Of a stretch of DNA of 42,127 nucleotides, positions 32,441 through 41,059 are shown piece after piece. The translations under genes were made by a program, and so were the position numbers. Source of the stretch: DASWTL01 sp036405495 (lineage in GTDB: Bacteria > Bacteroidota > Bacteroidia > Sphingobacteriales > Sphingobacteriaceae); the NCBI GenBank assembly GCA_036405495.1, contig DASWXL010000090.1:1-42127 (forward strand). Reading direction: 5' to 3'. How positions within the stretch are numbered: the stretch's first letter is position 1; each line of letters opens with the position of its first letter. The notes beneath the pieces are model-generated. The model was not told the origin of the DNA, made no database searches, and saw only the letters and a list, made by a program, of their open reading frames with translations.

Positions 32441-33388
32441 ATGAGAAATGCGTTCCTTTTAATTTTTATTCTGAATTGGTGCGTGAATTCTGCCCAGGCA
32501 GCTTATGGATCAAGTGCTGATACATTAACAAAAGTTGCGGACACTATCGGCTCTGGAAATGACAGCCAGATGAGGTCTTACGACCTGATGCGGCCGTCCC
32601 ACTATTTCAGTTTCCTTGCGAATAATTTCAAGCATCAGGCTACCGCTCCTTTCAATCTTCGTCCTAAGGAATGGACTTACCTGGGCGCCTTCGCTATCGT
32701 AACGGGGGCAACAATGTTTGTTGATCAACCCTTGAATGATGAAGCATTCAGCTTCACCGAAAAGCATAACGGATTCCGGAAAGTAAGCGATAAGATCAGC
32801 AGTGCCGGCGGCGTCTATCAGGCCATAACGTTGGGTGTGCTCGGAAGTACAGGGATCATGTTAAAAAATGAGAAACTTGTGAATACTACCCTCCTGGCAA
32901 GCCAGGCATTTGTAACCAGTTCCGTCTGGGGACATTTATTCAAAAAGATATCCGGAAGGGAACGACCCTCACGGTATATCGGCCAGGGCAAAGCATCACC
33001 GGCATTCCGGGGACCATTTTCGGACCTGGGACGTGATCGCTATGGTGAAAAGCTGACAAGCTCATTCCCTTCAGGCCATACTATAGTGGCTTTTTCTGCC
33101 GCCACAGTCTATGCTATGGAATATAGTGACAAACCGCTGATACCGGTCATCTCCTACGCCGCGGCCGGTATTATGGGAGCAAGCCGCATCATATCGAACC
33201 AACACTGGTTTTCAGATGTATTGGTGGGTGCCACGTTAGGACATGTTTACGGGCGACAGGTTGTACGAAACTATCGCCGCAGGACTACGGCGTCGGATAC
33301 AGAGCATGAACAAAAATTATCCGTCACCCTCGGCTATAATAGTGGGATGATTTTACCGGCGCTGACTTACCGGCTGAATGGCAGGTAA
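32441..33388 (+). CDS. PAP2-family phosphatase, membrane or periplasmic
   Basis: This 315-residue protein has a Sec signal ending about AQA (residue 20). The complete acid-phosphatase signature is visible: Lys168-x6-Arg175-Pro176 (KKISGRERP region), PSGH at 210-213, and Ser248-Arg249-x5-His255-x3-Asp259 (SRIISNQHWFSD). Several hydrophobic segments surround these motifs (about 80-95, 125-160, 213-225 and 233-247). The family removes phosphate from lipids such as undecaprenyl pyrophosphate or phosphatidylglycerol phosphate, or modifies lipid A. The exact substrate is not evident. The last 40 residues (LSVTLGYNSGMILPALTYRL) look like added beta-strands. It is divergent from the M23 operon, with a possible -7 box TACCTTCG at 32386-32393. 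A link to wall-lipid recycling is plausible. Confidence 0.88.
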   Translation: MRNAFLLIFILNWCVNSAQAAYGSSADTLTKVADTIGSGNDSQMRSYDLMRPSHYFSFLANNFKHQATAPFNLRPKEWTYLGAFAIVTGATMFVDQPLNDEAFSFTEKHNGFRKVSDKISSAGGVYQAITLGVLGSTGIMLKNEKLVNTTLLASQAFVTSSVWGHLFKKISGRERPSRYIGQGKASPAFRGPFSDLGRDRYGEKLTSSFPSGHTIVAFSAATVYAMEYSDKPLIPVISYAAAGIMGASRIISNQHWFSDVLVGATLGHVYGRQVVRNYRRRTTASDTEHEQKLSVTLGYNSGMILPALTYRLNGR

Positions 33389-33420
33389 TAACCGATGCCT
33401 TGCAGATCCATCCGACAATT

Positions 33421-33437
33421 TGTGGCTTTTAGCCACA
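33421..33437. terminator. Short hairpin after the PAP2 gene
   Basis: TGTGGCT, loop TTT, AGCCACA forms a perfect 7-bp stem 32 bases after the PAP2 stop and 64 bases before the next start codon. There is no T-tract, so it could be a terminator or a structured leader of the receptor gene. Confidence 0.45.
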
Positions 33438-33501
33438 CATTCAGGCTGTTCGCCGCGTTAAATTTTCACAAATGTTCTTGTTGATCGTCTTTTGAAGTAT
33501 C

Positions 33502-35853
33502 ATGAAGAAAAATGTACTACTTAAGACAATCATTCTTTTGCTGACCAGCTTTCCTAATGGTAGTTACGCACAGGAAACAATCTCATCTATAGGCGGGACG
33601 GTTACAGAAAAGGTAACAGGACAGAAGATCCCCGGCGCGGCTGTAACCATCCACGGCACCCAACACATTGCCATTACTGATTCACTGGGAAAATTTCACT
33701 TTTCAAAAGTTAAAATCGGAAAACACGTTCTGGAGATAAAGGCGCTCGGCTACAGATCATTGATACTGACCGATCAGGTACTTACCGCCGGAAAGACGCT
33801 TGAGTTAAATCTGGGGTTAGACTTCCAGGCAGTGATGATGAAAGAATTTGTAGTGAACAGCGGCAGATCAGCTGCCGTGAATTCATCGGCACTCGTCAGT
33901 GCGCGTGGCGTCAATATGGAACAAGCTAACCGCTATGCCGGAAATTTTGGTGATATCAGCCGTCAGGTTGCCAACTTCGCAGGGGTAAATGCCCAGGGCG
34001 ATATCCGAAACGACATTGTGGTACGAGGCAACTCACCCAATAACCTTTTATGGCGTTTAGAGGGGATTGACATTCCCAATCCAAATCACTTTTCGTTCGC
34101 TGGTACCACCGGAGGTTACTTTAGTGTGCTGAACAACAACATGCTCGCCACATCCGATTTTATGACAGGCGCCTTCCCCTCAGAATACGGCAATAAGAAC
34201 GGTGCCGTTTTAGATGTCCGCCTGAAAAAAGGAAACGACCAGAAGAGGGAATATACCTTCCAGGCCGGGCTCAATGGTTTGGAATTGGGTGCCGAAGGCC
34301 CTTTTGCCAGCAACAATAAAAACACCTTCATCGCTCATTACCGCCACTTCGATCTTTCAGGCATAAAGAAACTGGGCGTCGATCTGAACATGAGCGGCCT
34401 TCCTTCTTTCCAGGACTTGAACTTCAAGGTTCATCTTCCCAACCCGAAAGGGTCCACTTCGATCTTCGGCATCGGCGGCCTAAGTTCCATTTCATTACTG
34501 GAGAGCCAGAGTGACGCATCCGACTGGAGCTTCTCAGATAAAGCGGAAGACCTGCACTTTAAATCGAACATGGGCATTATCGGTGTTGCCAACACCTATC
34601 TTTGGAACCCTACAACTACCACCAAAGTTGCATTTGCAGCTTCAGGAAACGAAATAAATGCCATCCGAACCTTTGTCATTCCGGATGAACCATCAAAGCT
34701 TAAGGAAGACCTTCAACTTACCACTTCTCAGGCCCAACTAAAACTGGATCTGAATAAACGATTTACGGGAGGTCAGTCAATGAAGACCGGCTTGTCATTC
34801 ACCGGTATCTTTTATAAGCACTACCAGAAGGAAGTTAATGAACACGACACCTATGACGTCAACATGAACACCAATGGCAACACCGGATTGGCACAGGGTT
34901 ATATCAGTTACCGGCACCAGTATGATCAGATAACGGTGAACACCGGTTTATACGGCCAATACTTAACCCTGAACAATACCTATAGTATTGAACCAAGGAT
35001 GTCGATCAGCTATCAAATGGCAGACAAGCAAACACTTGCCTTCGGCTTTGGCATGCATAGCCAGTCACAATCCCTGATCTTCTACACCAGAAACTATCAG
35101 TACGACGACGGCGTAAGGCAGACCAACATGAACCTCAAGTTCTCCAGGTCGGCACACTGGGTACTAAGCCACGAATATGCTTTCCAGCCCGACGCCAGAC
35201 TAAAAACCGAGGTCTACTATCAGGCACTCAGCCGGATTCCTGTATCTGACGCAAGAGGATATTACTCGGCGGTTAATGAAGGTCATGATTACAGCTTTGA
35301 GATCCCCGAGAACCTTAAAAACAAAGGAACCGGATCGAATTACGGCTTTGAGTTATCCTTCGAGAAAACGATCGCCGGTAACTTCTACGTTCTTGGCACC
35401 GGGTCGATTTTCAACTCGACCTTCAAAGGAGGCGATAACGTATCGAGAAACACGATCTTCAACAACAACTACCTGGCAAACCTGCTGACAGGCTATGAGT
35501 TTTCAACAGGATGCCGGAAACAAAATAAGCTGTCATTCGACGTTAAAGCATCGTTCTCAGGTGGAAGACCATATATTCCGGTCGACCTTAACAAATCAAT
35601 TGAACAAAATGCAGAAGTATTAGATTATCAACAAGCTTACCGAAAGCGCTTGCCAGCTTACAATCGTATCGACCTCAAAGTATCCTGGCTATTTAATCGG
35701 TTGTCGTCGAACCATCTGCTTTATGCAGGTATTAATAATATACTCGACTCAAAACACATCATGAAGTACGGCTTTAACGCCGAGCAATCAAAGACCAATA
35801 CGGAGTATATGCAGGGATTATTCCCGATCCTTGGTTACAGGATCCAGTTCTGA
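33502..35853 (+). CDS. TonB-dependent receptor, monocistronic
   Basis: This 783-residue outer-membrane receptor has a signal peptide ending GSYAQ (about residue 24). A CarboxypepD_reg-like domain spans about 28-110 (IGGTVTEKVTGQKIPGAAVTIHG). The plug is about 125-240, with NDIVVRGNSPNNLLWRLEGIDIPNPNHF and GAFPSEYGNKNGAVLDVRLKKG. The barrel ends ILGYRIQF with a terminal Phe. It has no SusD-like, DUF4249 or lipoprotein partner beside it and ends at a strong hairpin, so it acts alone. This length and plug type are common among Bacteroidota receptors of unknown ligand. It follows the PAP2 gene by 113 bp on the same strand. Confidence 0.92.
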   Translation: MKKNVLLKTIILLLTSFPNGSYAQETISSIGGTVTEKVTGQKIPGAAVTIHGTQHIAITDSLGKFHFSKVKIGKHVLEIKALGYRSLILTDQVLTAGKTLELNLGLDFQAVMMKEFVVNSGRSAAVNSSALVSARGVNMEQANRYAGNFGDISRQVANFAGVNAQGDIRNDIVVRGNSPNNLLWRLEGIDIPNPNHFSFAGTTGGYFSVLNNNMLATSDFMTGAFPSEYGNKNGAVLDVRLKKGNDQKREYTFQAGLNGLELGAEGPFASNNKNTFIAHYRHFDLSGIKKLGVDLNMSGLPSFQDLNFKVHLPNPKGSTSIFGIGGLSSISLLESQSDASDWSFSDKAEDLHFKSNMGIIGVANTYLWNPTTTTKVAFAASGNEINAIRTFVIPDEPSKLKEDLQLTTSQAQLKLDLNKRFTGGQSMKTGLSFTGIFYKHYQKEVNEHDTYDVNMNTNGNTGLAQGYISYRHQYDQITVNTGLYGQYLTLNNTYSIEPRMSISYQMADKQTLAFGFGMHSQSQSLIFYTRNYQYDDGVRQTNMNLKFSRSAHWVLSHEYAFQPDARLKTEVYYQALSRIPVSDARGYYSAVNEGHDYSFEIPENLKNKGTGSNYGFELSFEKTIAGNFYVLGTGSIFNSTFKGGDNVSRNTIFNNNYLANLLTGYEFSTGCRKQNKLSFDVKASFSGGRPYIPVDLNKSIEQNAEVLDYQQAYRKRLPAYNRIDLKVSWLFNRLSSNHLLYAGINNILDSKHIMKYGFNAEQSKTNTEYMQGLFPILGYRIQF

Positions 35854-35876
35854 TAAACACCAGACTCTTCAAGCAA

Positions 35877-35906
35877 AGCGGCCGTCAGATCAGACTGACG
35901 GCCGCT
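35877..35906 (+). terminator. Strong hairpin terminator after the receptor gene
   Basis: AGCGGCCGTCAG (35877-35888) and CTGACGGCCGCT (35895-35906) form a perfect 12-bp GC-rich stem with a 6-nt loop, 23 bases after the receptor stop codon. No T-tract follows, but stability and position favour termination, also of the converging minus-strand transcript. Confidence 0.72.
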
Positions 35907-35960
35907 GTTGGAAAAAGTATCCGATCTATAAATCTCATACAGGATTCCGGACAGAATGGG

Positions 35961-36083
35961 CTATCTCTTACGAAGCAGCCCGCTTTCGCTTTTTTTGGTC
36001 GAGTTCTTTACCATTTTCCAGTTGATCACAAAAAGAACAACCGTGATAACCGCTACGAACAATGACTCGTAAATATCCTTCAT
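35961..36083 (-). CDS. 40-residue single-pass membrane microprotein coupled to the response regulator
   Basis: An ATG at 36083 overlaps the TGA of the response regulator by 4 bp (ATGA) and opens a frame of 40 codons ending TAG at 35961. The product begins MKDIYESLFVAVITVVLFVI, one uninterrupted hydrophobic helix at about residues 8-20. It then continues with Asn-Trp-Lys and a Lys/Ser/Arg-rich tail ending LLRKR. By the positive-inside rule the tail should be cytoplasmic. The 4-bp stop/start overlap, the clean transmembrane-plus-basic composition and the terminator beyond support a real gene. I do not recognise a family. It could recruit the receiver protein or another partner to the membrane. 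Confidence 0.6.
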   Translation of the reverse strand: MKDIYESLFVAVITVVLFVINWKMVKNSTKKSESGLLRKR

Positions 36084-36478
36084 AGAGCTGCTTCCTCCCT
36101 GCAAAACCGGCTTTTAAGAACCTTCAGAAGATCAAGCAGCTTATCAAGCCCCGCAAGCTTACTGACCACATGAACGCCAAGTTCTTCCGCTTCTGCCAGA
36201 AACCAGGCTGACGTAGTTCCGCTGTAGTAAACAAACGGAATGGACTTCAATTGCTCCATACTAAGCACATGTCGTCTGAACATACCTCCGTTTACTACGG
36301 GCATGTCGTAATCGGAAAGAATCAGGTCTGGTCGGCAGAACTGCAGTTGTTCCAATGCATCATACACAGTGGATGCTGTCCGGCATGAAAACGAATTATT
36401 TTCTAAATATCGCGATACAATCCTTAACATCAGGGGATCATCGTCAACATATAAAACGGTTACTCTCCGATCGTTCAT
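36080..36478 (-). CDS. Receiver-only response regulator
   Basis: This 132-residue protein has a complete CheY-like receiver domain and no output domain. Seen are the acidic pocket Asp12-Asp13-Asp14, the phosphoacceptor Asp56 in LSDYDMP, Ser86 in YYSGTTS, and Lys107 in VVSKLAG. It probably works through protein contact as a phosphorylation-dependent switch. No histidine kinase adjoins it. Its promoter region is a near copy of that of the M23-bactofilin-actin operon. Its last codons overlap the start of a 40-residue membrane protein. Both facts suggest that it belongs functionally with the envelope and cytoskeleton genes, although this is inference. Confidence 0.9.
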   Translation of the reverse strand: MNDRRVTVLYVDDDPLMLRIVSRYLENNSFSCRTASTVYDALEQLQFCRPDLILSDYDMPVVNGGMFRRHVLSMEQLKSIPFVYYSGTTSAWFLAEAEELGVHVVSKLAGLDKLLDLLKVLKSRFCREEAAL

Positions 36479-36495
36479 ACTCTTCGTATTTTGTT

Positions 36496-36581
36496 CAAAG
36501 ATTTCTCTTTGTCACAATAGAAAAAAAAGAAACTTACCCACTGCCCGGATTTACATTTTAAATGGCCGATATTAAACGACA
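36496..36581 (-). promoter_or_regulatory. Shared promoter element, copy B (upstream of the response regulator)
   Basis: This is the partner of 32242-32327, offset 4254 bp, same orientation. The -7-like box here is AATCTTTG (36503-36496), at exactly the aligned position of AACTTTTG in copy A. The predicted transcript start is about 10 bases before the response regulator ATG. The upstream A/T tract and the conserved GGCCATTTAAAA and AAATCCGGGCA blocks are kept. Confidence 0.65.
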
Positions 36582-36630
36582 GAACACCTGACACGACGGA
36601 TATTAAACTGTCTGCAATGCTGACTAAGAA

Positions 36631-37125
36631 CTAGTAAGCAACAGAAGAGAAAGCATTTAATTTCTCGCAACGATCGTTCGTTGTATTCCAGTGAAGAGAC
36701 ACCGATAACTCCGAATAGGAAATATTTGTCTGATAATCCAGAATGTGAAAGCCTTCCGCCAAATACAACTCCAGCATTGATGTATTTTTAAAAAAAACAT
36801 TAACATTTAATCGCTGGTGCCTTCTCTTTACAATATTTAACAGCTTACGGCCCACATTACACCAACGAAAATTCTCCGAAGGATAAATTCCGATAATATG
36901 ATTATCGACCATTGCAATAAAGCCGGCCATATCAAGGCCCACCCGGGCAATGATGAAGTCAGCAACCGGAACAATTGTTGCTTTCATTTCATCCCGCTGG
37001 TACGAGAGTGCCCTCTCAGTCATAAAGCTGTGCATTCGTTGATTTGCTTCATCAAACAGATGAAGGATCTCCGGTAAAGCTGAAGCTGGACAGTTATCCC
37101 TGATTTCGAAGTTTACTTTATTCAT
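36631..37125 (-). CDS. GNAT-fold acetyltransferase-like protein
   Basis: This 164-residue protein has the GNAT core order. FIIARVGLDMAGFIAMVDNHIIGIYPSENFRWCNVGRKLLNIV (about 57-99) gives strands 4-5 with a pyrophosphate loop variant (FRWCNVGRKLL in place of the usual RGxGxG/A). LNVNVFFKNTSMLELYLAEGFHILDYQ (about 105-131) matches the N-x-x-x-x-x-Y-x-x-x-GF end of the fold. The acetyl-CoA loop is non-standard, so activity is less certain. It lies between the shared promoter element and the DUF4249 gene, with its own 70-bp upstream gap. The substrate is unknown. Confidence 0.72.
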   Translation of the reverse strand: MNKVNFEIRDNCPASALPEILHLFDEANQRMHSFMTERALSYQRDEMKATIVPVADFIIARVGLDMAGFIAMVDNHIIGIYPSENFRWCNVGRKLLNIVKRRHQRLNVNVFFKNTSMLELYLAEGFHILDYQTNISYSELSVSLHWNTTNDRCEKLNAFSSVAY

Positions 37126-37195
37126 TTTCGTAGTATCAAATTATGCGTTAAGGAAACATCCTAGGATCCCGTACACCTTATGGTTAAGATCAGGA

Positions 37196-38041
37196 CTACT
37201 TAACGACAACCGACCGTGTCCGAACTGCTGCAGCGCCAAAGAATCCCCGGACGTTCTTATTCGAAGGATTCTTTTTATCCACGACATTTGTGGGAATATT
37301 GGCATAAGGGCTGTCGAACATGCCTCCTTTATTGATCTGTATATTCATTTCCCTGAGGAAGGTATAAGCTTGTTCCGAAAGCGACCAGGTCTCCAGCCTT
37401 ATCCGGTCGTCCTTTTTGAAAGGGTCGCCATGAAACTCAACTTCCCTCAGATAGTTCCCGTTAACGTATTTATCATCGGTAACCACCAGATCCTTCGCCC
37501 TGTTCATCAAGGTGTCGTTCTTAAACACTTTGAACCGGTAAAAATCAGCAATATCACCTGCCGGTTCCTGCCCATAGAACAGAACATAATGTCCTTCATC
37601 TTTCAATACGCTCTTCTTATGATAAACAACCGTCAGAGAATCAATCTCGAGTGGTCTTTTTACAATTGTTTTTGCTTCATACTCCTGATCATCAAATTTG
37701 ATATTGAGGGTGTATGTTGTGCCTGCTTCGGCACGGAATTGCGGTGATGTCACATACCGGCCATCCGCTCTTTCCTGCAGCATTTCCGGCTCGCCTTCCC
37801 CGCCTGAGATCGTCACACTGGCACCTTTAACATAGGTAAAGCCCTGGTCTCCCAAAAATGGAGCACTGTAACTCAGCGTAACGGCGTGTTCGCCCGCCTG
37901 ATCAGTGATCCAGCCATCCACAACCAGCTGGCTCTCCTTTTGCGGAAGGTCCAGATCCATTTCTTCTTCGCATGCCGTAAGAAAGGCGGCAGCACCGATC
38001 AACAAAATACCTGCAAGTTTTATATTATATCTTAGTTTCAT
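37196..38041 (-). CDS. DUF4249 surface lipoprotein, receptor partner
   Basis: This 281-residue lipoprotein has the lipobox LTAC, with Cys24 followed by EEEMDLDLP. An acidic stretch right after the cysteine is typical of Bacteroidota lipoproteins exported to the cell surface. The body is beta-rich (SQLVVDGWITDQAGEHAVTLSYS) and matches DUF4249. It starts 8 bases after the stop codon of the TonB receptor upstream, so the two form an operon. DUF4249 proteins regularly follow such receptors and probably help capture the ligand, but the ligand and mechanism are unknown. No SusD-type domain is present. Confidence 0.88.
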   Translation of the reverse strand: MKLRYNIKLAGILLIGAAAFLTACEEEMDLDLPQKESQLVVDGWITDQAGEHAVTLSYSAPFLGDQGFTYVKGASVTISGGEGEPEMLQERADGRYVTSPQFRAEAGTTYTLNIKFDDQEYEAKTIVKRPLEIDSLTVVYHKKSVLKDEGHYVLFYGQEPAGDIADFYRFKVFKNDTLMNRAKDLVVTDDKYVNGNYLREVEFHGDPFKKDDRIRLETWSLSEQAYTFLREMNIQINKGGMFDSPYANIPTNVVDKKNPSNKNVRGFFGAAAVRTRSVVVK

Positions 38042-38049
38042 TGCTTTGG

Positions 38050-40398
38050 TTAAAATTTGAAATTATAGGTAACAGAAGGCAGCATAAAGCCAAAGACAGA
38101 TAACTTGATGGCTTCTGATTTCTGAGGCTGGTCTTCATTCTGGCGAAGGAAGAGGCTGAAGGCATTTTTCCGTGAATACAGGTTATACACCGAAAACACC
38201 CATTCGCTCCGGAATCTTTTACCAGGTCTGATAGTTCCCTTTCTTGTGGCCGAAAGATCCAGCCGGTGATTATCAGGCAGACGAAAATTGTTACGGCCAT
38301 TATCAGAGCTTACCGGAACAATGAGGCCATCCCATTCGAATTTTCCATCAGGAAGCGTTGTTGCCATACCAGTACCATAGACAAAGTTAGCCGACATACT
38401 CCACCTGTTGTTAAGTTCCACATTTGCCATAAAATTAAGGTTATGAATCTTATCATACTTTCCCGGATAGTATCGTCCGTTGTTGATACCTTCAATTTTT
38501 CTTTCTGTTTTTGCCAGGGTGTATCCCACAATCCCGGTCAGTTTACCGGCGCTTTTCTTACCTGAAAACTCCAGACCATAAGAGCGGCCATCACCAAACA
38601 ACAGTTCTGCCTCAATATTCGTATTAAGGACGAGATCTGCATTGTCGATGTAGTCGACCTGATTATACAATTTCTTATAAAATGCTTCCAGACCAAGTTC
38701 ATAGGTGTTATTTCGCAGGTTTTTGAAATAACCCAGTACAAACTGGTCGCTGAGTTCGGGTTTGACATATTCTGTTGTCGGCAACCAGATATCGAATGGC
38801 GACGAGGCATTTGAATTAGAAACCAGGTGAACATACTGACTGATCCGCCCATAGCTGAACTTTATCGACGACTCGTCGTCAAGGCTGTAACGTGCATTGA
38901 CACGTGGCTCTGCATTAAAATATCGCTTAACAGATTGTCCTTTACTGTATCCCCTAGGGTTAACCGCCTCTTTTCTCTTACCGGTTTCGCCCACGTAATC
39001 GTATATAGTTTGTTTACCCAGATAGTCATATGCCGAGACCCTAAGACCATAGTTAAGTAACAGCCTTTCGTTGATATTCCATTCATGATTCACAAAGGCA
39101 CCTGCCTCAAAAGAAAACCGGTCGGGAATATTTCGTTGAATGAAAAATGAGCCGTCGCCTGGAGTAATTTTTCCTAGGCCGAACTTGTAGTAAAGGGCAG
39201 AACCACCGAATGTAAGCGTGTTGTTGCCGGCGTAGTAGTTAAAAGTAAGATTGCTTCCGATGTTATGGATATCCGACTCCAGTTCAAAGGCCTCCGGCCC
39301 CGACGGCACTCCTGCCGTATACTTGTATTTACTGCTGAAGGCCTCCAGTTTGGAACGGAAATTATCCGAGAAAAACCTGGAATACTGCAGCGAAAACAGC
39401 TGGTTTTTATAGTCGAGAGCCAGCTTTTCGTCAAAAGAAAACACATCGGTACTGGCGTACGCTGAAAAAGCCAGGCGATTTTTGGCATTGATTATATAGT
39501 CAGCTCTTCCTGTAAGGTCGTAAAAATACAGCTGGTTCTCGCCTGGTTTCTGATCTTCGGAAAATTTTATAAATCTATCACCATAAGTTCTCCTTCCTGC
39601 GATTTTTACTGAGCCTTTGTCTTCAACAAATGGAACTTCGGCGGCCAGGCGGGCCGAAATCAACCCGATACCCCCCGATACTGAGGGACTTTTCAAATCA
39701 CCTGGTTTAGTCGTCACATCCAGAATTGAACTCAGGCGACCACCATACTGAGCAGGAAAACCACCCTTCAACAACGTGACTTCCTTAACAACATCCGGAT
39801 TGAAAACAGAAAACATCCCCATCAAATGAGAACTATTGTATATCGGTGCGCCGTCCAGCAGAATCAGATTCTGATCTATTCCTCCACCGCGGACTGAAAA
39901 GCCGGTAGCTCCCTCACCCGGGGAGATCACCCCCGGAAGCATCTGAACGCTCCGGATCACATCGACTTCGCCTAACAACGCCGGCATAGCTTTGATCGTA
40001 GCTTGATTTAATTTCTCCAGACTGACATCACTTCGCATCACGTTTTCATTCTTCTTCAGATCCGAAACCACTACCTCATTCAGCGCGCCTGCTTCAGTTT
40101 CGAGCACGATGTCTGCAAACCAGTCAGTTTGAAGATTTAGCCTTAACATGCCAGTCTTATAGCCGAGATATTTTACGACCAGGACAATCTGCCCCTTTTG
40201 TAACGCAAGCTGGAAGCTGCCATCCACTTTTGTAGAGGTACCAGTGTGCGACTGCTGCTCAATTACCGTTGCGCCAATCAAGGCTTCACCGGTTGCAGCA
40301 TCTTTAACTATACCTTTCAGATTAACCTTCTCCTGAGCCCAGCCGGCGACATGCACTAATAGAAAAGCCACAACGGCAATTGATCTCTTGTTCATCAT
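38050..40398 (-). CDS. TonB-dependent receptor paired with DUF4249
   Basis: This 782-residue outer-membrane receptor starts at the ATG at 40398 (or the adjacent one at 40395, MNKRSIAVVAF). An ATG at 40425 would add nine residues before the signal peptide. The signal ends AGWAQ. A CarboxypepD_reg-like domain follows (about 25-105, LKGIVKDAATGEALIGATVIEQ). The plug is about 120-235, with VDVIRSVQMLPGV, GFSVRGGG, NLILLDGAPIYNSSHLMGMFS and GGFPAQYGGRLSSILDV. The barrel runs to the terminal LPSVTYNFKF. It forms an operon with the DUF4249 lipoprotein. Such pairs are frequent in Bacteroidota. A promoter-like region with an inverted repeat lies just upstream. The ligand is unknown. Confidence 0.92.
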   Translation of the reverse strand: MMNKRSIAVVAFLLVHVAGWAQEKVNLKGIVKDAATGEALIGATVIEQQSHTGTSTKVDGSFQLALQKGQIVLVVKYLGYKTGMLRLNLQTDWFADIVLETEAGALNEVVVSDLKKNENVMRSDVSLEKLNQATIKAMPALLGEVDVIRSVQMLPGVISPGEGATGFSVRGGGIDQNLILLDGAPIYNSSHLMGMFSVFNPDVVKEVTLLKGGFPAQYGGRLSSILDVTTKPGDLKSPSVSGGIGLISARLAAEVPFVEDKGSVKIAGRRTYGDRFIKFSEDQKPGENQLYFYDLTGRADYIINAKNRLAFSAYASTDVFSFDEKLALDYKNQLFSLQYSRFFSDNFRSKLEAFSSKYKYTAGVPSGPEAFELESDIHNIGSNLTFNYYAGNNTLTFGGSALYYKFGLGKITPGDGSFFIQRNIPDRFSFEAGAFVNHEWNINERLLLNYGLRVSAYDYLGKQTIYDYVGETGKRKEAVNPRGYSKGQSVKRYFNAEPRVNARYSLDDESSIKFSYGRISQYVHLVSNSNASSPFDIWLPTTEYVKPELSDQFVLGYFKNLRNNTYELGLEAFYKKLYNQVDYIDNADLVLNTNIEAELLFGDGRSYGLEFSGKKSAGKLTGIVGYTLAKTERKIEGINNGRYYPGKYDKIHNLNFMANVELNNRWSMSANFVYGTGMATTLPDGKFEWDGLIVPVSSDNGRNNFRLPDNHRLDLSATRKGTIRPGKRFRSEWVFSVYNLYSRKNAFSLFLRQNEDQPQKSEAIKLSVFGFMLPSVTYNFKF

Positions 40399-40422
40399 AC
40401 TTACAGCGTGTATTTGATGACA

Positions 40423-40468
40423 CAAAAGTTCGCTTCAGCGACCATTTTGAGAAAAAATTATCGCTGAA
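40423..40468 (-). promoter_or_regulatory. Promoter-like box with 8-bp inverted repeat upstream of the receptor
   Basis: On the minus strand AACTTTTG (40430-40423) is one base off TAnnTTTG. Immediately upstream TTCAGCGA (40434-40441) and TCGCTGAA (40461-40468) form a perfect inverted repeat with a 19-nt spacer, which would cover the -33 region. This suggests an operator for a dimeric repressor or activator. The remaining gap to 40687 has no supported gene. Confidence 0.45.
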
Positions 40469-40687
40469 GGAAGGATATTTAGCCCTGAATGCTTGAAACG
40501 AACCGTCCACCTGAAAAAGCTCATGCATCCTGAGTCAAACCCAAGCCAGAAACGGGCTAGATTTTGGTCAAAAAGATATTTCGGAGACGCCCTACATCAC
40601 GCATGGTCAGGCCGTTAATTGCAGCTTATTCTTCAACGAGATTGCTTATTAGGGTTATAATGATACAATATATATTGGGATTGTTTG

Positions 40688-41047
40688 TTAGCTTTTACCT
40701 TTTAACGCTTTATCAAGTGTCCGTTCCAGATCCTCAAAATTAATTGGCTTTAACAGGAAGTCGGCCTCGTTTCCCTTGAACGCGTTGGCGGAAAACTCGT
40801 CGAATGCCGTGGTGAAGATAACGTGCGCCGAGATAGATTGCAGTTCGAGGATGCCAAAGCTAAGACCGTCTTCGAGATGAACATCCATAAAAATAAGCTC
40901 CGGCTCCGGGTTACCACTAAACCACTCCACAGCCGACCGTACCGATGCAAGACGGGCGACCACCTCCAGATCAGCACTATACCGGTAAAGCAGTGATTCC
41001 AGTTTTTTTACGGCAAGACTTTCATCTTCTACAATGACAACTTTCAT
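40688..41047 (-). CDS. LytTR-type response regulator lacking its DNA-binding domain
   Basis: This 119-residue receiver domain has Glu7-Asp8, the phosphoacceptor Asp55 in FMDVHLEDG, Thr79-Thr80 in IFTTAFDE, and Lys100 in FLLKPI. The signature IFTTAFDEFSANAF with LLKPINFEDL is that of LytR/AlgR-family regulators, which normally continue into a LytTR DNA-binding domain of about 100 residues. Here the protein stops right after the receiver (DKALKGKS). No LytTR remnant is evident downstream. It follows the LytS-type histidine kinase by 12 bp and is its probable phosphorylation partner. The output must therefore be by protein interaction, or the domain was lost. Confidence 0.88.
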   Translation of the reverse strand: MKVVIVEDESLAVKKLESLLYRYSADLEVVARLASVRSAVEWFSGNPEPELIFMDVHLEDGLSFGILELQSISAHVIFTTAFDEFSANAFKGNEADFLLKPINFEDLERTLDKALKGKS

Positions 41048-41059
41048 TTCTTAAATGGT

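Noticed and set aside
40322..40528. Frame after the short receiver gene considered as a LytTR domain remnant
   Set aside because: Only a few residues (LFQVDGSFQAF) resemble a LytTR stretch. It overlaps the TonB receptor start, and order and length do not fit.
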